This document shows positions 12,601-23,742 of a stretch of 64,000 nucleotides of DNA, one piece after another. Each line of letters starts with the position of its first letter. The first letter of the stretch is position 1. This stretch comes from Lunularia cruciata (lineage: Eukaryota; Streptophyta; Marchantiopsida; Lunulariales; Lunulariaceae): NCBI GenBank assembly GCA_948567375.1, contig OX419761.1, positions 21,242,243 through 21,306,242 of the forward strand. Reading direction: 5' to 3'. Below the pieces are notes generated by a model. That model was not told the DNA's origin. It saw only the letters and a list, made by a program, of their open reading frames with translations, and searched no databases. Position numbers and translations under genes: made by a program.

Positions 12601-15600
12601 TTTTCATCTTTATCGTTCACGCACTGCTTACTGGCGTTCGGTCTACATAATGTTTCCTATTACTCGCAGTAGTTTGCACGGATGTTCTCGATTGCACATT
12701 GTTTAGTAGTATGTTAGACATGTTATTCTCAATTTGTTTCAATTCTGCCTTTGCTGCAGGTTACATTTGATGCATTCTACCTTAGGGCTTTATCACTATT
12801 CTAGCATCGAGAATCATGTACATATTGCTTATTGATCTTTTGCATTTCATGAGTTTGGGATAACTCGTTCCTAGAACGCCTTCTGCTCTAATATGCCTAT
12901 ATATAATATTGCATGAGTTCTGGATAACCCGTTCCCAGAACGGCTTCTGTTCTCATATACTAATATATAATATTGTAGGCTTCGCTGCCGCCAAGACACC
13001 ATCCACTCCTCTCCCACTTCGCTCCATTCCATCCACCCTCAACTAAAGCTCTGTCCCTTGCTACCTGCTCGATGTTTCTCTGTTTGATGGTCCTCTCCTG
13101 CTTTAATTTCAGATGCTTAATCTGTTGTATCTTGGTTGTTATTACATGATGTATACTAGTTCTCTGCAGGTGCTACTGATGAAATGTATCAATTACGTCC
13201 CCACTTCTGCGAATTTTCGAAATGTTAGATTCACTTACATTCCATTTCCTTAGATGCAATTCATTTCGATCTGCAAATGGTCATACTTGCATTTCACATG
13301 CACTTCATGTGCACGTTCTCGATTCCATACTTAGTTCGTTCTGGATCCCCCGTTTTTCAACGACTTCTGTTCCAATTTCTCATATTGCAAGTATTTATAC
13401 AAATTACTTAATGATATCAAAGGCATTTGTAGAACCTGTCAGAATAGAATACTGGTTGGATTCTGTAACTCTCAGTAGTTCTTTTCCTCCAATCCTGTCC
13501 AGAACAGATTATCTAGCAAACAGGATCTTTGCCTTCGCCGATACTGTTCACACTCTCTCCCACACTGGTCTGTCAGCTGAAACCACTACTAATTCTCGAT
13601 TCGACACTTCCTCACACAATTGAAGTGTGCATTGGAGACGGAAGCCATCTCACTGGCTTCTGTCTGGAATCGGACTTGGTTTAGTATTTGATGTAACAGT
13701 GTTTTACACTATGATTGTCCTTGTATTCTGAAGTCCTAACCTGATATGGCTTCTTGTAGAAATTTTCCAATCAGTCTTGCCTGCACCCCAAAACCCTTTC
13801 AGGTCCTAGTTGCTCACGTACTTCATATATGATAAGTTACACGTTTGCAACGTGTTTTCAAAAACCCTAAAAAATGCAAATATCAATAAGAACTTTTGGA
13901 GTCCTTTGATTTTGGCCGGTCTTTGATCTGAATTGAGGGGACGCTATTAGGCAATAAAAGACGGGTGAAACACATCGGTTTGTTCATGTTGTACGATTAG
14001 CTGCGAGTATTTGACATGCGTATTGCTGAAGAAGGGGAGACTGAAGACCAACTGACGAGCTTGGACATGCATAGTACCTCATGCTCTCCTAAAGGCATTA
14101 CAAACCCATATATGTAGCTCGTTTTGGAGAGCTGAAATTCATACATATCTTGCGAGTTCTTTCTCTAAGTGTTTTTTTTTCCCCTCAAGAGTGTATGTTT
14201 ATATCGACGTGTCTGATCCACGTATTCGCCAGTACTAACAACGTGGATTTGCTTGAAATGAACAGTTCTTATGAATAGGAGACTTGTGTTGATCTCCGGC
14301 TGATAAGGAACCTAACATGATATTAACTTTAAAATGGATTGTGTTCGGCATACATATAGACAGTAATGAACTTGGTTGATGCTGCTTCATACTTAAATAA
14401 ATGTGTGAGAAGAGTAGGAACCGATCGGTATAGAATCTCAACACCAAGGCTACTCAGCCATATGCGCATTGTGTAGTTTCTATCATCATGTTTCTATTGC
14501 TTTGTATTTATCGCGTTTACCTAGCATACTAGTTCACTGCAGGTGAACTAGTATGTTACCCCCTTCCGCCCCCTCCTGCCCTTCCCGTTCTCCTTTCCTC
14601 TCTTAGGCCGATTTCCTTCCTTTCACCTTTCATTGCTGCTCGTTCGATTTTACTCTGTGTTTTTTCAACCCCCGTTTCTAGGGCAAAGGACATGCTATTT
14701 CCTACTGGCGTTGGGATGTGATGGAGAAGTGTATTCCTCGAGTACTTCTACTAGTTGTTATTTGCTTTCGATTTGTTATTTGCTTTCAATACTAACATCT
14801 GTTTGCTTTCAGGCTTTAACCAGGTATGTCTCGAGGCCCCTTTTCTTATTCCTGGTCATGTTTTCATTTTTTTAAAGAGGATTTTGATTGCTTTACATTA
14901 CTTAGCCTTTCCGATTCTTAATGTTGCTGCCCTTGGTTTGGACTTCAAGCTTCATTCGTTACAGCCCTTCCCCTTACCTTGAGCGACACTGTTGGAAGCA
15001 ATCGAGTTTGCCTTGGCACTCATGAGTTTTCGAGCAGAAACTCGATATGAGGGGTACTGACTCTATCTCAGCTACTTCGGCACTGCGTGAGGCACTGATG
15101 AAGTCGCATGTGTTTTCATGGAGATGTACTATGGCCGTCTTCTGCTTCCCTCAGTGGTTTGGTTTCTCTGGACTCAGGCGTCCATAGCGCTTGCTGTGAT
15201 ATATCAATATCCAGTCCTTGGATGCTTTGCTCGTCTTCCCTCGTTCTCTGAGCGATTTCTTCTTCCCGTGCTCTTTCTCCTACACCTTCCACAACTTTCA
15301 TTTCCTGACCAAGATCTTCCTTGCCCCGCGATATATTCTCCTTCCCGTGCTCTTTCTCCTACACCTTCCACGATTTTTGTTTCCTGACTCTGATCTTCCT
15401 TGACCCGCGATATTTACATCTGTAATATACTTCTGGTCTCTTCATACCAATTTTTCCCCATCCATTTAAGTTGGCCGTTTATTCCTGATGTATTTTTTCG
15501 CTACTGATGTGGGAGGTCGGCATCCGCTTCTTTGATGGCTGCCTCTCAAATATGCGTATTGCTATCTACTGGTTTCTCAATGACATTTACTTCGCCTTTC

Positions 15601-17870
15601 ATTTGCTGATGTTTCTTCTCTATATATACAGTTGTTCCAATAGCTTTGCTTCGATTATGCCATTGCTGTCGGATACCTTCGATGCATTCTAACTTAGGGA
15701 TTTCATACTACTCTAGCGTTGCGTACCATGTATATCTTGCTTAACGATCGTTTGTAACTCATGAGTTCTGGATAACCCGCTCCCAAAACGGCATCTGTTC
15801 TCGTATACCTATATATTATATATAATATTTAATTTTATTATATTTTATATTTATGAAGTTGCAGGTGTTTCGGTGGAGGTTTACTATGGCCGCCGTCCGC
15901 ATCCCTTGGCTGTTTAGTGTCTCAGGACTCAAGCATCCATAGCGCTTGTTGTGATATACTTTATATCCTGTCCTCTTACACTGTGCTCACGTTACCCTGT
16001 TGCACTTCGACCCGGTTCTGCAGCCACACCATTCAATAACTCTTGTATTGTTCCACTCCTCCATTCCCCAGCTAATTCACTCCCTAGTGTTTCCCCGCTC
16101 GATCTCTTGCGTCTACAGTGTTCCTACCCCACTCCAGCCCACGTTCTTAATCTTTATTGTTCACGCATAACGTTTCCTATTCCTTGCAGTTGTTTGCATA
16201 GATGCTCTCGATTTCACTTTGTTTACTAGTCCGTTGGCCATCTGTGATTCTCGATTTGTTTCAATTATGCCTTTGCTGCAGGTTACATTAGATGCATTCT
16301 ACCTTAGGGCTTTAACACTACTCTAGCATTGTGAATCATGTACATATCATTTGAATTTCATGAGTTCTGGATAACCCGTTCTGGATAACGGCATCTGCCC
16401 TCATAGACCTAAATATTTTATATTATCAGCTGAATGACATCATATTTGACATTTTGACATTCAGACGGTAGAATAAAGAAAGACTGATGATAGATAAATT
16501 GACCTGTTTGGACATTAACAGGACTTCATGATCTCTTAAAATTGTGACAAACCCATAAACGGAGCTTATTTTTGAGAGCTGAAATCAGTACATGCACCTA
16601 AAGGAGCTTTAGGGTTTTAGTACTTTATCCTGTCTGTTTGTCTTGACTGCATGTATATTTCTGCAACTATATGATAATAGGACAGAAAATGGCATCCAAG
16701 TTATCTCCATCTGACAGTCTGATGCCAGATAGTTCTCGGCCTCAGAATGTTGACTGACAAATAAATTTAGAAGTTAGATCAGAATATTTCAAGATATTTA
16801 CTATATTATATTAGAGACGTCTGTAGAACGTGTGATGATAAATACTCATATTTCTGTCTCTCCGAGTATTTCTATTTCTCCCAAGTCCATCCACAACAGA
16901 GTTATCAAATAAACATGATCTTTTTCTTTTCTTACACCAACACTCTTCACCTTCACATTTAGTTATGTCAACTGATACCAATTTTTTATTTTTGAGGTGG
17001 TACGTGGTCATAGATACCTAGTCGCAGGTGTACATAAAAACTTACTCGACTGTATGCTTCGCTTCCCACTTTGTATGACTTACGGCTCTACAGAGCTCAG
17101 TGTTCATGTCTATATTAAAGTTTCATAGTCACGTGCTGTCCAGTCCATTCAACTTGGGTGAGAAACCAGCTCCTGTAAGTGGGTCAATACATAATTACTG
17201 GATATGGCCTACTTGTATGATCAATGTTTATCGGTTGTTGAATGTAGGTGAAGGAGGTCTCACCACCTGCAAGGAGACGTGACGCAAGGCTATCTTTCGC
17301 CTTCGTGTATCCGGACAGGCGTGGCCGCAATGTCATCAGAAATGTTAGTCGAATGTTATTTGAGTTTGCGTACAAAACAGCATTTGTTGGACTATCCTTA
17401 ACAGTGATATTATTTCTTTAAAATGGTGGGTTGTAAATCTTTTTTATAAACTGATATCTTCTGAGTGAGCTCAGAATCTTCCATGTTATCCCTAAATCTT
17501 TACTTTTATTTCACCTGGAAATGTCTAACTATGTGAGCTAATGTATCTTACCAGGTAGGAATGACACAAGCAAATGGAAGTTCAAGGAGGGGAGGAGATG
17601 ATGCCAGAAGTCTGGCAGAACTCAGTTTTCAGGTTAGTCTTGTGGTCTGATATTTTAGTCTTGAATGCTATTTTTTCTAGGCATACCACCCGTAGTTTGG
17701 ATATGAATCGTAGGGCCAAGTTGTGTCACCGTGAGTACTGTGTACCCTGACACAAATCATGTCGGTGGGTGTCGTCGATTATCTCGGTTATATGAATGGT
17801 ACATATTTTTAAGATTGTCATCGACATTGTGCAGACTGGGGATTTCTTGGATGTTGCGATCTATCCTTGA
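9646..17870 (+). CDS. SAP18: SAP18-like protein, six exons, 181 aa
   Basis: Exons: 9646-9837, 10082-10114, 10861-10971, 17248-17343, 17555-17632, 17835-17870. All introns are GT-AG and phase 0. The start is the first ATG after the in-frame TGA at 9622. The N-terminus is Gly- and Ala-rich (GGGGGGGG, then nine Ala from residue 25), ending PPRPPLVDREK. The conserved fold follows: TCPLLLRVFTK, GGHHTVEDFAVRGKEP, VQIYTWRDATLRELTEL, RRRDARLSFAFVYPD, VGMTQ, and the C-terminal TGDFLDVAIYP. SAP18 is a ubiquitin-fold partner of Sin3-HDAC co-repressors and of the ASAP/PSAP splicing complexes (family knowledge). Length and motif order fit plant SAP18. The exceptional feature is intron 3 (10972-17247, 6,276 bp), far larger than its neighbours and full of repeats. 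Confidence 0.95.
11103..11150. repeat. Perfect 19-bp hairpin in SAP18 intron 3
   Basis: Arm 11103-11121 (CACAGAAATGACAAGTAAC) is the exact reverse complement of 11132-11150, with a 10-base loop. It lies 130 bp after the exon 3 donor. Confidence 0.9.
11640..11880 (+). repeat. Tandem pyrimidine-rich repeat in SAP18 intron 3
   Basis: Units containing GTTGCCTAGTCCCTTCCC followed by GCAGC and TTGATGTTTCTTGCTCC recur at 11653, 11789 and in shorter forms at 11700 and 11840. Longer unit about 135 bp, shorter core about 45 bp. Purely non-coding as far as can be seen. Confidence 0.75.
12280..12780 (+). repeat. Intron-3 repeat block, copy 1
   Basis: Starts with GTGGAGGTTTACTATGGCCG near 12313 and runs through TGTCTCAGGACTCAAGCGTC and TTGATGCATTCTACCTTAGG. 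The same order of landmarks recurs at 15100-15720 and 15850-16330, so a segment of about 0.5 kb has been copied at least three times inside one intron. A partial duplicate of its first lines lies at 12250-12290. Confidence 0.75.
14525..14555. repeat. Perfect 13-bp hairpin with CAG|GT at its tip, SAP18 intron 3
   Basis: CATACTAGTTCAC at 14525-14537 is the exact reverse complement of 14543-14555, with TGCAG between. The tip reads as a juxtaposed acceptor and donor. Confidence 0.85.
15090..15720 (+). repeat. Intron-3 repeat block, copy 2
   Basis: Contains ACTATGGCCGTCTTCTGCTT at 15127 and GATGCATTCTAACTTAGG near 15681. It is diverged from copies 1 and 3 and has its own internal tandem of CCTTCCCGTGCTCTTTCTCC (about 15262 and 15341). 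Confidence 0.7.
15850..16400 (+). repeat. Intron-3 repeat block, copy 3
   Basis: Contains GGTTTACTATGGCCGCCG at 15878, GTCTCAGGACTCAAGC near 15919, and GATGCATTCTACCTTAGGGC near 16290. It is closest to copy 1. The downstream element GATAACCCGTTCTGGATAACGG (16370s) is a member of a smaller family also at 12855, 12925, 13340 and 15770. Confidence 0.75.
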
Positions 17871-20089
17871 CCGTTTGCGCGTCTTCCAGCTTTTGAAGAG
17901 ATCTAGTTTGAAACCTACATCTTTACTGCTTCTTAAATTCTCGGGTGTTCTATTACAGTGCGTTGGATTAGTTATCGCTTAGTTATCCGATGCGAACTGG
18001 TAGGGGTATGATCATTTTACCTAGTGTAGAACAAGCTCGTACTGATGGCTTTGCAAGTAGCAGCTGTGGCAGTTCTAAGTGCCTCCGATCACGTGGGATG
18101 AGTCATTAAACAAGTATGCGGATGAAAAGAAATTTCTAGGCTTCTGTTCGCGAGAAGGCTTTAGTGTAGGTTAAAGTAGTGGGATTGATGGCCTCTACAC
18201 TAGGATCACAGGATCTTTTGTATCATAAGAGAGCTGGGTGTGATTGTTGGAGCTTGTTTTGATAGAAAAAAATAAACATCAGATGGAAAATGTATCTAGG
18301 TGTTGATTATTTTCGTACATTCATTTCAATGTGAACTTGAGCTTGGCTGAACGAATGTTCGGAAAGTTTTCCATCTGAGAGGTGGTTGATGGAGATTTCC
18401 TACAGGCGCTTTCTGTACTCCACCATACGTTCCACAGCAGCTCGATAAGTTCGTACTTGATACTCGAGTTTCAACTACAGCATTTGTATTTCGGTTCCCA
18501 AACCAGACATTTAGGATATGGAATACTTGTATTTCGGTTTCAAACCAGATTTATAGATGGAATTCTCATCTTCTTTCTCGTCACAGCAAAGCGGTGGATT
18601 AACAGGCAAAAGGAATTCAGGGTCACTGAAAGTAGTCCCGACTTCAGAGGGTACTAATCTCTGCTGTGGGAGATCGATAGTCAGCAAAGTGGAAAGACGA
18701 GGGTAAGAGCAAGAATTGTAGCAATTTTATTGGGTGTTATTAGTGGATACATTTCATCGGTTGATTACTCCATACAATGCGTCTTCAATGTTCGTTTCTA
18801 TCTTTTATCATATGGGTGGCATGCGATGATGCACTTTAATTTTTTCTAGACACTGAGTTCAGATGGCGAATTACCAAGCTTTGTCTTGATGAAGTTTGAA
18901 GATATACATTACACGTTACTTCTCTCCCTTAAATGTCAAATTACACGGATCTCCAAACATAGACACACATGTTCTCTTAACTGATAACAATTCGCGCTGG
19001 TTTAGGGTGAAAACATACCATTTATATTTTCCCTGTCTTGTCTACAGAGTTGAAGTCCAGGAACATATTTCTCTTCAACTTAACAAGCAGAGAATGTTCT
19101 AGAGGTAAAAAACATACCAATTGTACTGGCCATCCCGCGTCTCCAGAGTTTTATCCAAGTAGATATTCTCCTTTATCGCAACCAAGGAGAGAAACGGGGT
19201 CTTGACCCTAACATATGCTTAACGCTTCAGGAGAAAGGGAGTTGCTGACAGAGAACTTGCCTGAAATTCAATGTCGTAAATGATTTTCGGAAGCCACCTT
19301 GTGTATAACGAGGATGATACGACAGCTATAGACGTTTTAGATAAATTTTGAATTTACTTTTTTCACTGAAAGATCTATCTCATTTCTGAATGCGATGGAT
19401 CCTAAAATCTTACATATATACTGTCTATTTTCAACGATCGAGCAAAAAGAAACAGTAATAGTTTAGACGACCTACGAGTCAAACTTGGACCCCTTGGATT
19501 GCCACTCGCCGGGCCTATGAAAGCATGCCTCGGTGCAGGTGACTTTTGATAATGCTTCCAAGTGACTTATACACCTCGAAGAAACACAGGAGAAGGAATC
19601 CTATCTGGAACAAATACCTACCGACCTGAGGCTGAAAAGATTACCAACTGCATGCATGCACAGGTCTCTCTGACTGAGTGGTTAGTGAGCAGACTGGACA
19701 CAAAGTACCTTCACAATACATTGGGTAGCTTCTGTGTCCATACAGGGATAAATTTACCCCTGTATGGACAACACGGGACTGCCTACAGCACATATCAAAC
19801 CAGTCGCTATCATTCTGAGTGCAGAGCGTTCAATCTCTCTACTACCACTAACTTGGTGCATGGGATGTGATTCAGCTACAGGTTGATGATTTATGCTGAT
19901 CACATTATGACTTCCAAAGGTTGTATATCTATTAAAGTCAAGAAAGGTTCTCATTTTTTTAATTCAGACAGAAGTCAGCTTTTCTAGATACGTATGCATG
20001 ACACAAGCACCTCTGGATTCTTTCCCACCTATCATCATCTCCAGACACCCTCAAGTATATCTCATATATATATATAGATGCAGTCGGAA
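17871..20089. other. SAP18 3' flank, no gene recognised
   Basis: No coding family seen. A 34-bp near-palindrome lies at 19736-19769 (GTCCATACAGGG ... CCCTGTATGGAC, one mismatch). The SAP18 3' UTR presumably occupies the first few hundred bases; no clear polyadenylation signal stands out. Confidence 0.55.
19736..19769. repeat. 34-bp near-perfect palindrome
   Basis: Twelve outer bases (GTCCATACAGGG) pair exactly with CCCTGTATGGAC; after one mismatch TAAA and TTTA also pair. It has almost no loop, so it is a cruciform-type palindrome. Confidence 0.85.
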
Positions 20090-22291
20090 CTACAAACTAC
20101 ACATGTCAGGATGACAGAAGCATCGCTGGATCTTTTCCCACCTCTCATCCCCAGGCATGCCCTGAAGCATGTCCCGGCCAAAACTGTCTAGCAAGCAGTC
20201 ATCTCCCCCCATGAATACCCAGCCCATTCCTACTCCATCATACACGTACATCTCCACTGTCCCAGCCAAATTTCCTTCAACCCTTGGTCTCACTACATAA
20301 ACACGCAAGATCACGTCTCCTTGGTGGGGTTTAAAAGATGGACCGGTCCCGGGAACTACCACCCAATCTAGCTGCGAGGAATAATTCAAACCAAGGGCTC
20401 TGAGGAGAAGATCTCCTCGGCGAGGCCAGAACTGCCTAACACAGCTTTCTACTTTCTGAATATACCTTTTCCTAAGAGGCACCAAAGAACGATCCCTTTC
20501 TAACAGTCCTACAATCATCCAGCGACAACCTTCTATAAGCTTAAACATCTTAAAATGCTGCCTAAGCTTCCATCCCCCATCAGTAAACTGACCCAACCGG
20601 ATTATCTGATCACCTGGGTGCCAACGATTGTTAAGAGCATCAGCTTCAGTGCAGAAAGCGACATAACCTCTATCCTTGTTGGGATGGCATCTAGGCCTCT
20701 GGGAAAGCACAATATCCCCGGGCTCAGGACCAAAACCAGGACCCACGAATTGTCCCATGGTCTTCGAGAGAACAATCTCTCTCAGATTTGGGTCTCTTAT
20801 GTTTTGAGGGTGGTTACGGTAGGACAAAGACACATTGTTCGCAGTAGGAACTCCTGCAGTCGGCATTTCTGGCTTCAAAGTAAAGGGCTCTTGTCGATAT
20901 TCTGGACGTAAGCCCTGCATGCTATACCAAGGCATATGTGGCCTGGATGTGGTTGGCCACGCCGGGTTTGTAGTGGAAAGTTTAATGTCAGCAGGGCAAG
21001 GACAAGGACATGGGTACTTCTCATTTTTATAATCTACTCTACAGACATGTCCGGGATACTCTGTAGGAACGATGCTTTGCTCATTACAAAGTCCTACTGG
21101 TGGATATCGCAACTGTCCGTATTCAGCACCCCAACCCAACCTAAGCCTTTCTCCACTGAGATTACCTGCATTTACCTGAGGTTCAATTTCAAGTCTCTGT
21201 GATCCTGTCCAACTTCCAAACCTCTTTGTCAAGGTATCTATGTCACAGAGATGTGGATGTGGACTCCAGTTGCTGTATTTCGGACCTGACTCATTTAACT
21301 TCCCCAGGTAAGGATGCACTGTCTGGTATGGATCTCCGTTCCATCTTTCGTCACAATTGATTCGTCGAGTGGAAGCTTCTGGATCGATGTAGTGGGTTTC
21401 TGCTGACTGTGGGTGGTGCTCCATTCTTGCCTCACGAAATACCTCGGGCCACGTGCCGCCGCTTTGGTTTTCCTCAGCTGAAGAGCCGCTTTCAGCAAGA
21501 GCTTCTTCCCGAGGATTCGCAGTGTCAGGCATTCCAATAAATCCAAAAAGACCCTCAGGTAGTGGTTGATAGTAATCTGGACTGGAAGCTGGTGGATCGG
21601 GGGTTTGCCATAGCTTCCCAGCAAGCGTGGCTTCTATCTCCTGCCGAGCAACCCTACTTCTCCATAGCCTGAGTTGGATTCGTCGTCTGCATCGTTCAGG
21701 CGTTTCGACACCACCCACCACAGCTGTGTCATCTAAAGGGCTAGCCAGAATAGAACTTGCATTCCCCTGTCGCGCCATTTGTATCATTGCTGCTGCCGCT
21801 CCTCTTCCACCTGCTCTAGCTCTTTCAATACCTGTATTGACAGCTTCATGAGTATCCCCCTGCATTTTCATCTGTTCTTCTAGGTGCTCTTCGATTGCAA
21901 GCCTCATCTGTCTTTCTTCACCACCGCCACTTGTGGCCTGCTCGTTCTTTCGTTTCTGTTCAAGTAGCTCTCTTAGTCTGTATTGCTGCAAGACCGGCCC
22001 CATATTAGAAACGTGTTGGTCATGATCATAATCTTCGTTTGGAAGGGCTGATCCGAGCCATTCCCCCTGTTCCATCCTTCTGGCTCTTTCCACTTCAGGT
22101 ATCATAGATCCATACTGATTCATGTTCCAGTCATCAACTTGCAAGTTGAAGTATCTCGGGATCTCCTCAGGCATCCTTGCTTGTAATTCCGAATGCTCTT
22201 TCCTCAGGTTCTCTGTCCCTTCACCTGCCCTATGTTCCCACCGAGATGCATTTGGCGGACCCTCTGGTCTTCTCTTACTAGCAGAAGCCAT
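20090..22291 (-). CDS. Single-exon 733-aa protein, family unknown
   Basis: One uninterrupted frame from ATG (22289-22291) to a TAG stop (20090-20092). I do not recognise the family. The N-terminal third (residues 1-220) is highly charged and likely helical or disordered (runs rich in E, R, Q, with AAAAMIQMA near 165 and an arginine-rich stretch near 200). The middle is Pro/Trp/Tyr-rich and includes a CPCPCPC run. The C-terminal third is compact, hydrophobic and Trp-rich, and repeats a short motif four times: EPGDIVLSQ, HPGDQIIRLG, RRGDLLLRALG, HQGDVILRVY, suggesting repeated beta strands. No signal peptide or membrane span. It faces SAP18 tail to tail across 2.2 kb and lies upstream of the large NRPB3-RRM gene's 3' end in the genome. 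Being intronless beside intron-rich genes, it may be an old retrocopy or a lineage-specific gene. Confidence 0.8.
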   Translation of the reverse strand: MASASKRRPEGPPNASRWEHRAGEGTENLRKEHSELQARMPEEIPRYFNLQVDDWNMNQYGSMIPEVERARRMEQGEWLGSALPNEDYDHDQHVSNMGPVLQQYRLRELLEQKRKNEQATSGGGEERQMRLAIEEHLEEQMKMQGDTHEAVNTGIERARAGGRGAAAAMIQMARQGNASSILASPLDDTAVVGGVETPERCRRRIQLRLWRSRVARQEIEATLAGKLWQTPDPPASSPDYYQPLPEGLFGFIGMPDTANPREEALAESGSSAEENQSGGTWPEVFREARMEHHPQSAETHYIDPEASTRRINCDERWNGDPYQTVHPYLGKLNESGPKYSNWSPHPHLCDIDTLTKRFGSWTGSQRLEIEPQVNAGNLSGERLRLGWGAEYGQLRYPPVGLCNEQSIVPTEYPGHVCRVDYKNEKYPCPCPCPADIKLSTTNPAWPTTSRPHMPWYSMQGLRPEYRQEPFTLKPEMPTAGVPTANNVSLSYRNHPQNIRDPNLREIVLSKTMGQFVGPGFGPEPGDIVLSQRPRCHPNKDRGYVAFCTEADALNNRWHPGDQIIRLGQFTDGGWKLRQHFKMFKLIEGCRWMIVGLLERDRSLVPLRKRYIQKVESCVRQFWPRRGDLLLRALGLNYSSQLDWVVVPGTGPSFKPHQGDVILRVYVVRPRVEGNLAGTVEMYVYDGVGMGWVFMGGDDCLLDSFGRDMLQGMPGDERWEKIQRCFCHPDMCSL

Positions 22292-22394
22292 TTTTCACGA
22301 CACTCGTACACGTCCACAGCAGAGCTTGTCTAAGCTCTGTTTGCTAGATCCCCTTCTTCCTCCTCCTCCTCCTCTTTCCTGCATTTCTTTCTTC

Positions 22395-22433
22395 CTGCCT
22401 GAGATTGAATGAGAATCATTCAATCTCAGGCAG
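22395..22433. repeat. Perfect 18-bp hairpin upstream of the 733-aa gene
   Basis: CTGCCTGAGATTGAATGA (22395-22412) is the exact reverse complement of 22416-22433, with a 3-base loop. It sits about 105 bp before the ATG of the minus-strand gene, so probably in its 5' leader or core promoter. A direct repeat GAAATTCCTTCCAT follows immediately (22434 and 22447). Confidence 0.85.
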
Positions 22434-22449
22434 AAATTCCTTCCATGAA

Positions 22450-23742
22450 ATTCCTTCCATCGCTTTCGTGATTCCAAGAGCTGCACCGCTTCGTATCCAA
22501 CGGGTATCTACGCCATTTGCCCAATCATGAAGTTCCCGTGGAATTTATTAGAAGTTTTGTGATAAAATCTACCCAGTACTGATGCTCATCTAGTATCTGA
22601 ACGGATCAGTTAGAGTTCTGTCCTGGAAAGGTTTCTAAGAGTAACAAAAGTCGAGGGAACACCGGGTATGCTTTAATGATTGAGCTGAGCAAGATCTCGT
22701 AAATATAGATGTCACTAGAGGTTTCAAAAATCAGAGTGATCACTCTAAAAGGGACTTGAAGTTCACGACATCTTACTACAATGGTAAGACTAGAAGTTGA
22801 AGCGAGTAATCCAAAATGTGGGCTTCGGGTTTAAATCCTCGTTCCTTACCTGATTCTAAAGCTGAGGAAGTTAATTACATAGGACGATTCATGTAGATTG
22901 CAGCTACTGAACCGCGACAAACGCTACTAATACCTTCTCAATTGGGAGTATGCTTTTCAGTATCGAGCAATATCTTGACCACAAAATTTACTACATCGCC
23001 AACCAATCGCAATATCTGATTAGGCATTGTCTTTCGGTAGAGGTCAAAATGGCCAAACACTGTAATTGAATGCAATGATCCACTGTAAAGCAACAATTTA
23101 GCTTTATCCGGGAATCGCGTTACAGAACAATTTTAGTTCGATCGAGTACGAGATCCCCTCAAAATTGAATATGAACTCCGAATTGGTGCTAGCTACTTAG
23201 TTTCATCTATTCTCAACATACGATGACAAAATTGGCAAAACTTAGAAACAAGCGATGAAAAGTTCTGGTCACTGAACGCGACTAAGTCTTCCTGAAAACT
23301 TTCAACCGTTCTATTCGTCAGCACGTAGTATGTTTTCCAGATAACTTTACCAAAAAACCTAGTACGTGATACCTTGGCAAAATTTTGACACAGACAGAGC
23401 ACGTATGTTCCGCTGTTGCTCCACTGTCTACTTCCGCATATTTACATTATTCTAGATACTCTCCCGCTAATATATTCAAAATTCGGGAACTTAAACCTTT
23501 GGACCCAAGTTTCAAACCTTTCGGTTAAATCAGGGAACAGGTACACAAGACGCACCCACACTCTACAACCGCTGAAGTCCAGACAAAGTGAACGTGACAG
23601 GAAAATTACAATCCTAGAGAACGACTCACATTGCTCACTTGCCTGGGTCAGATACGTAACTCCATCTGGAGCATCCCAACTACTGAACAACAATGATGTC
23701 ACTCCCGTGATATCCCGAGAGTGTCTAGATTAGGTTCAGGCT
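22450..23742. other. Intergenic between the 733-aa gene and the RRM gene, no gene recognised
   Basis: No recognisable coding region. A stretch at 22780-22855 has a TpsiC-like end (GGGTTTAAATCC) but no acceptor stem, so I do not call a tRNA. Confidence 0.55.

Larger units (their letters stand above)
10972..17247 (+). other. Giant third intron of SAP18 with internal repeat families
   Basis: This intron holds no recognisable gene. It contains pyrimidine-rich tandem units, three diverged copies of a roughly 120-bp segment, several copies of an AACCCGTTCCCAGAACGGC-like element, and two short perfect hairpins. Many pyrimidine tracts are followed by CAG|GT, so it is rich in cryptic or recursive splice signals. 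The flanking exons splice in frame if it is removed whole. Confidence 0.8.

Noticed and set aside
22780-22855. tRNA-like stretch ending GGGTTTAAATCC
   Set aside because: No pairing acceptor stem or D-arm could be drawn, so only the TpsiC resemblance remains.
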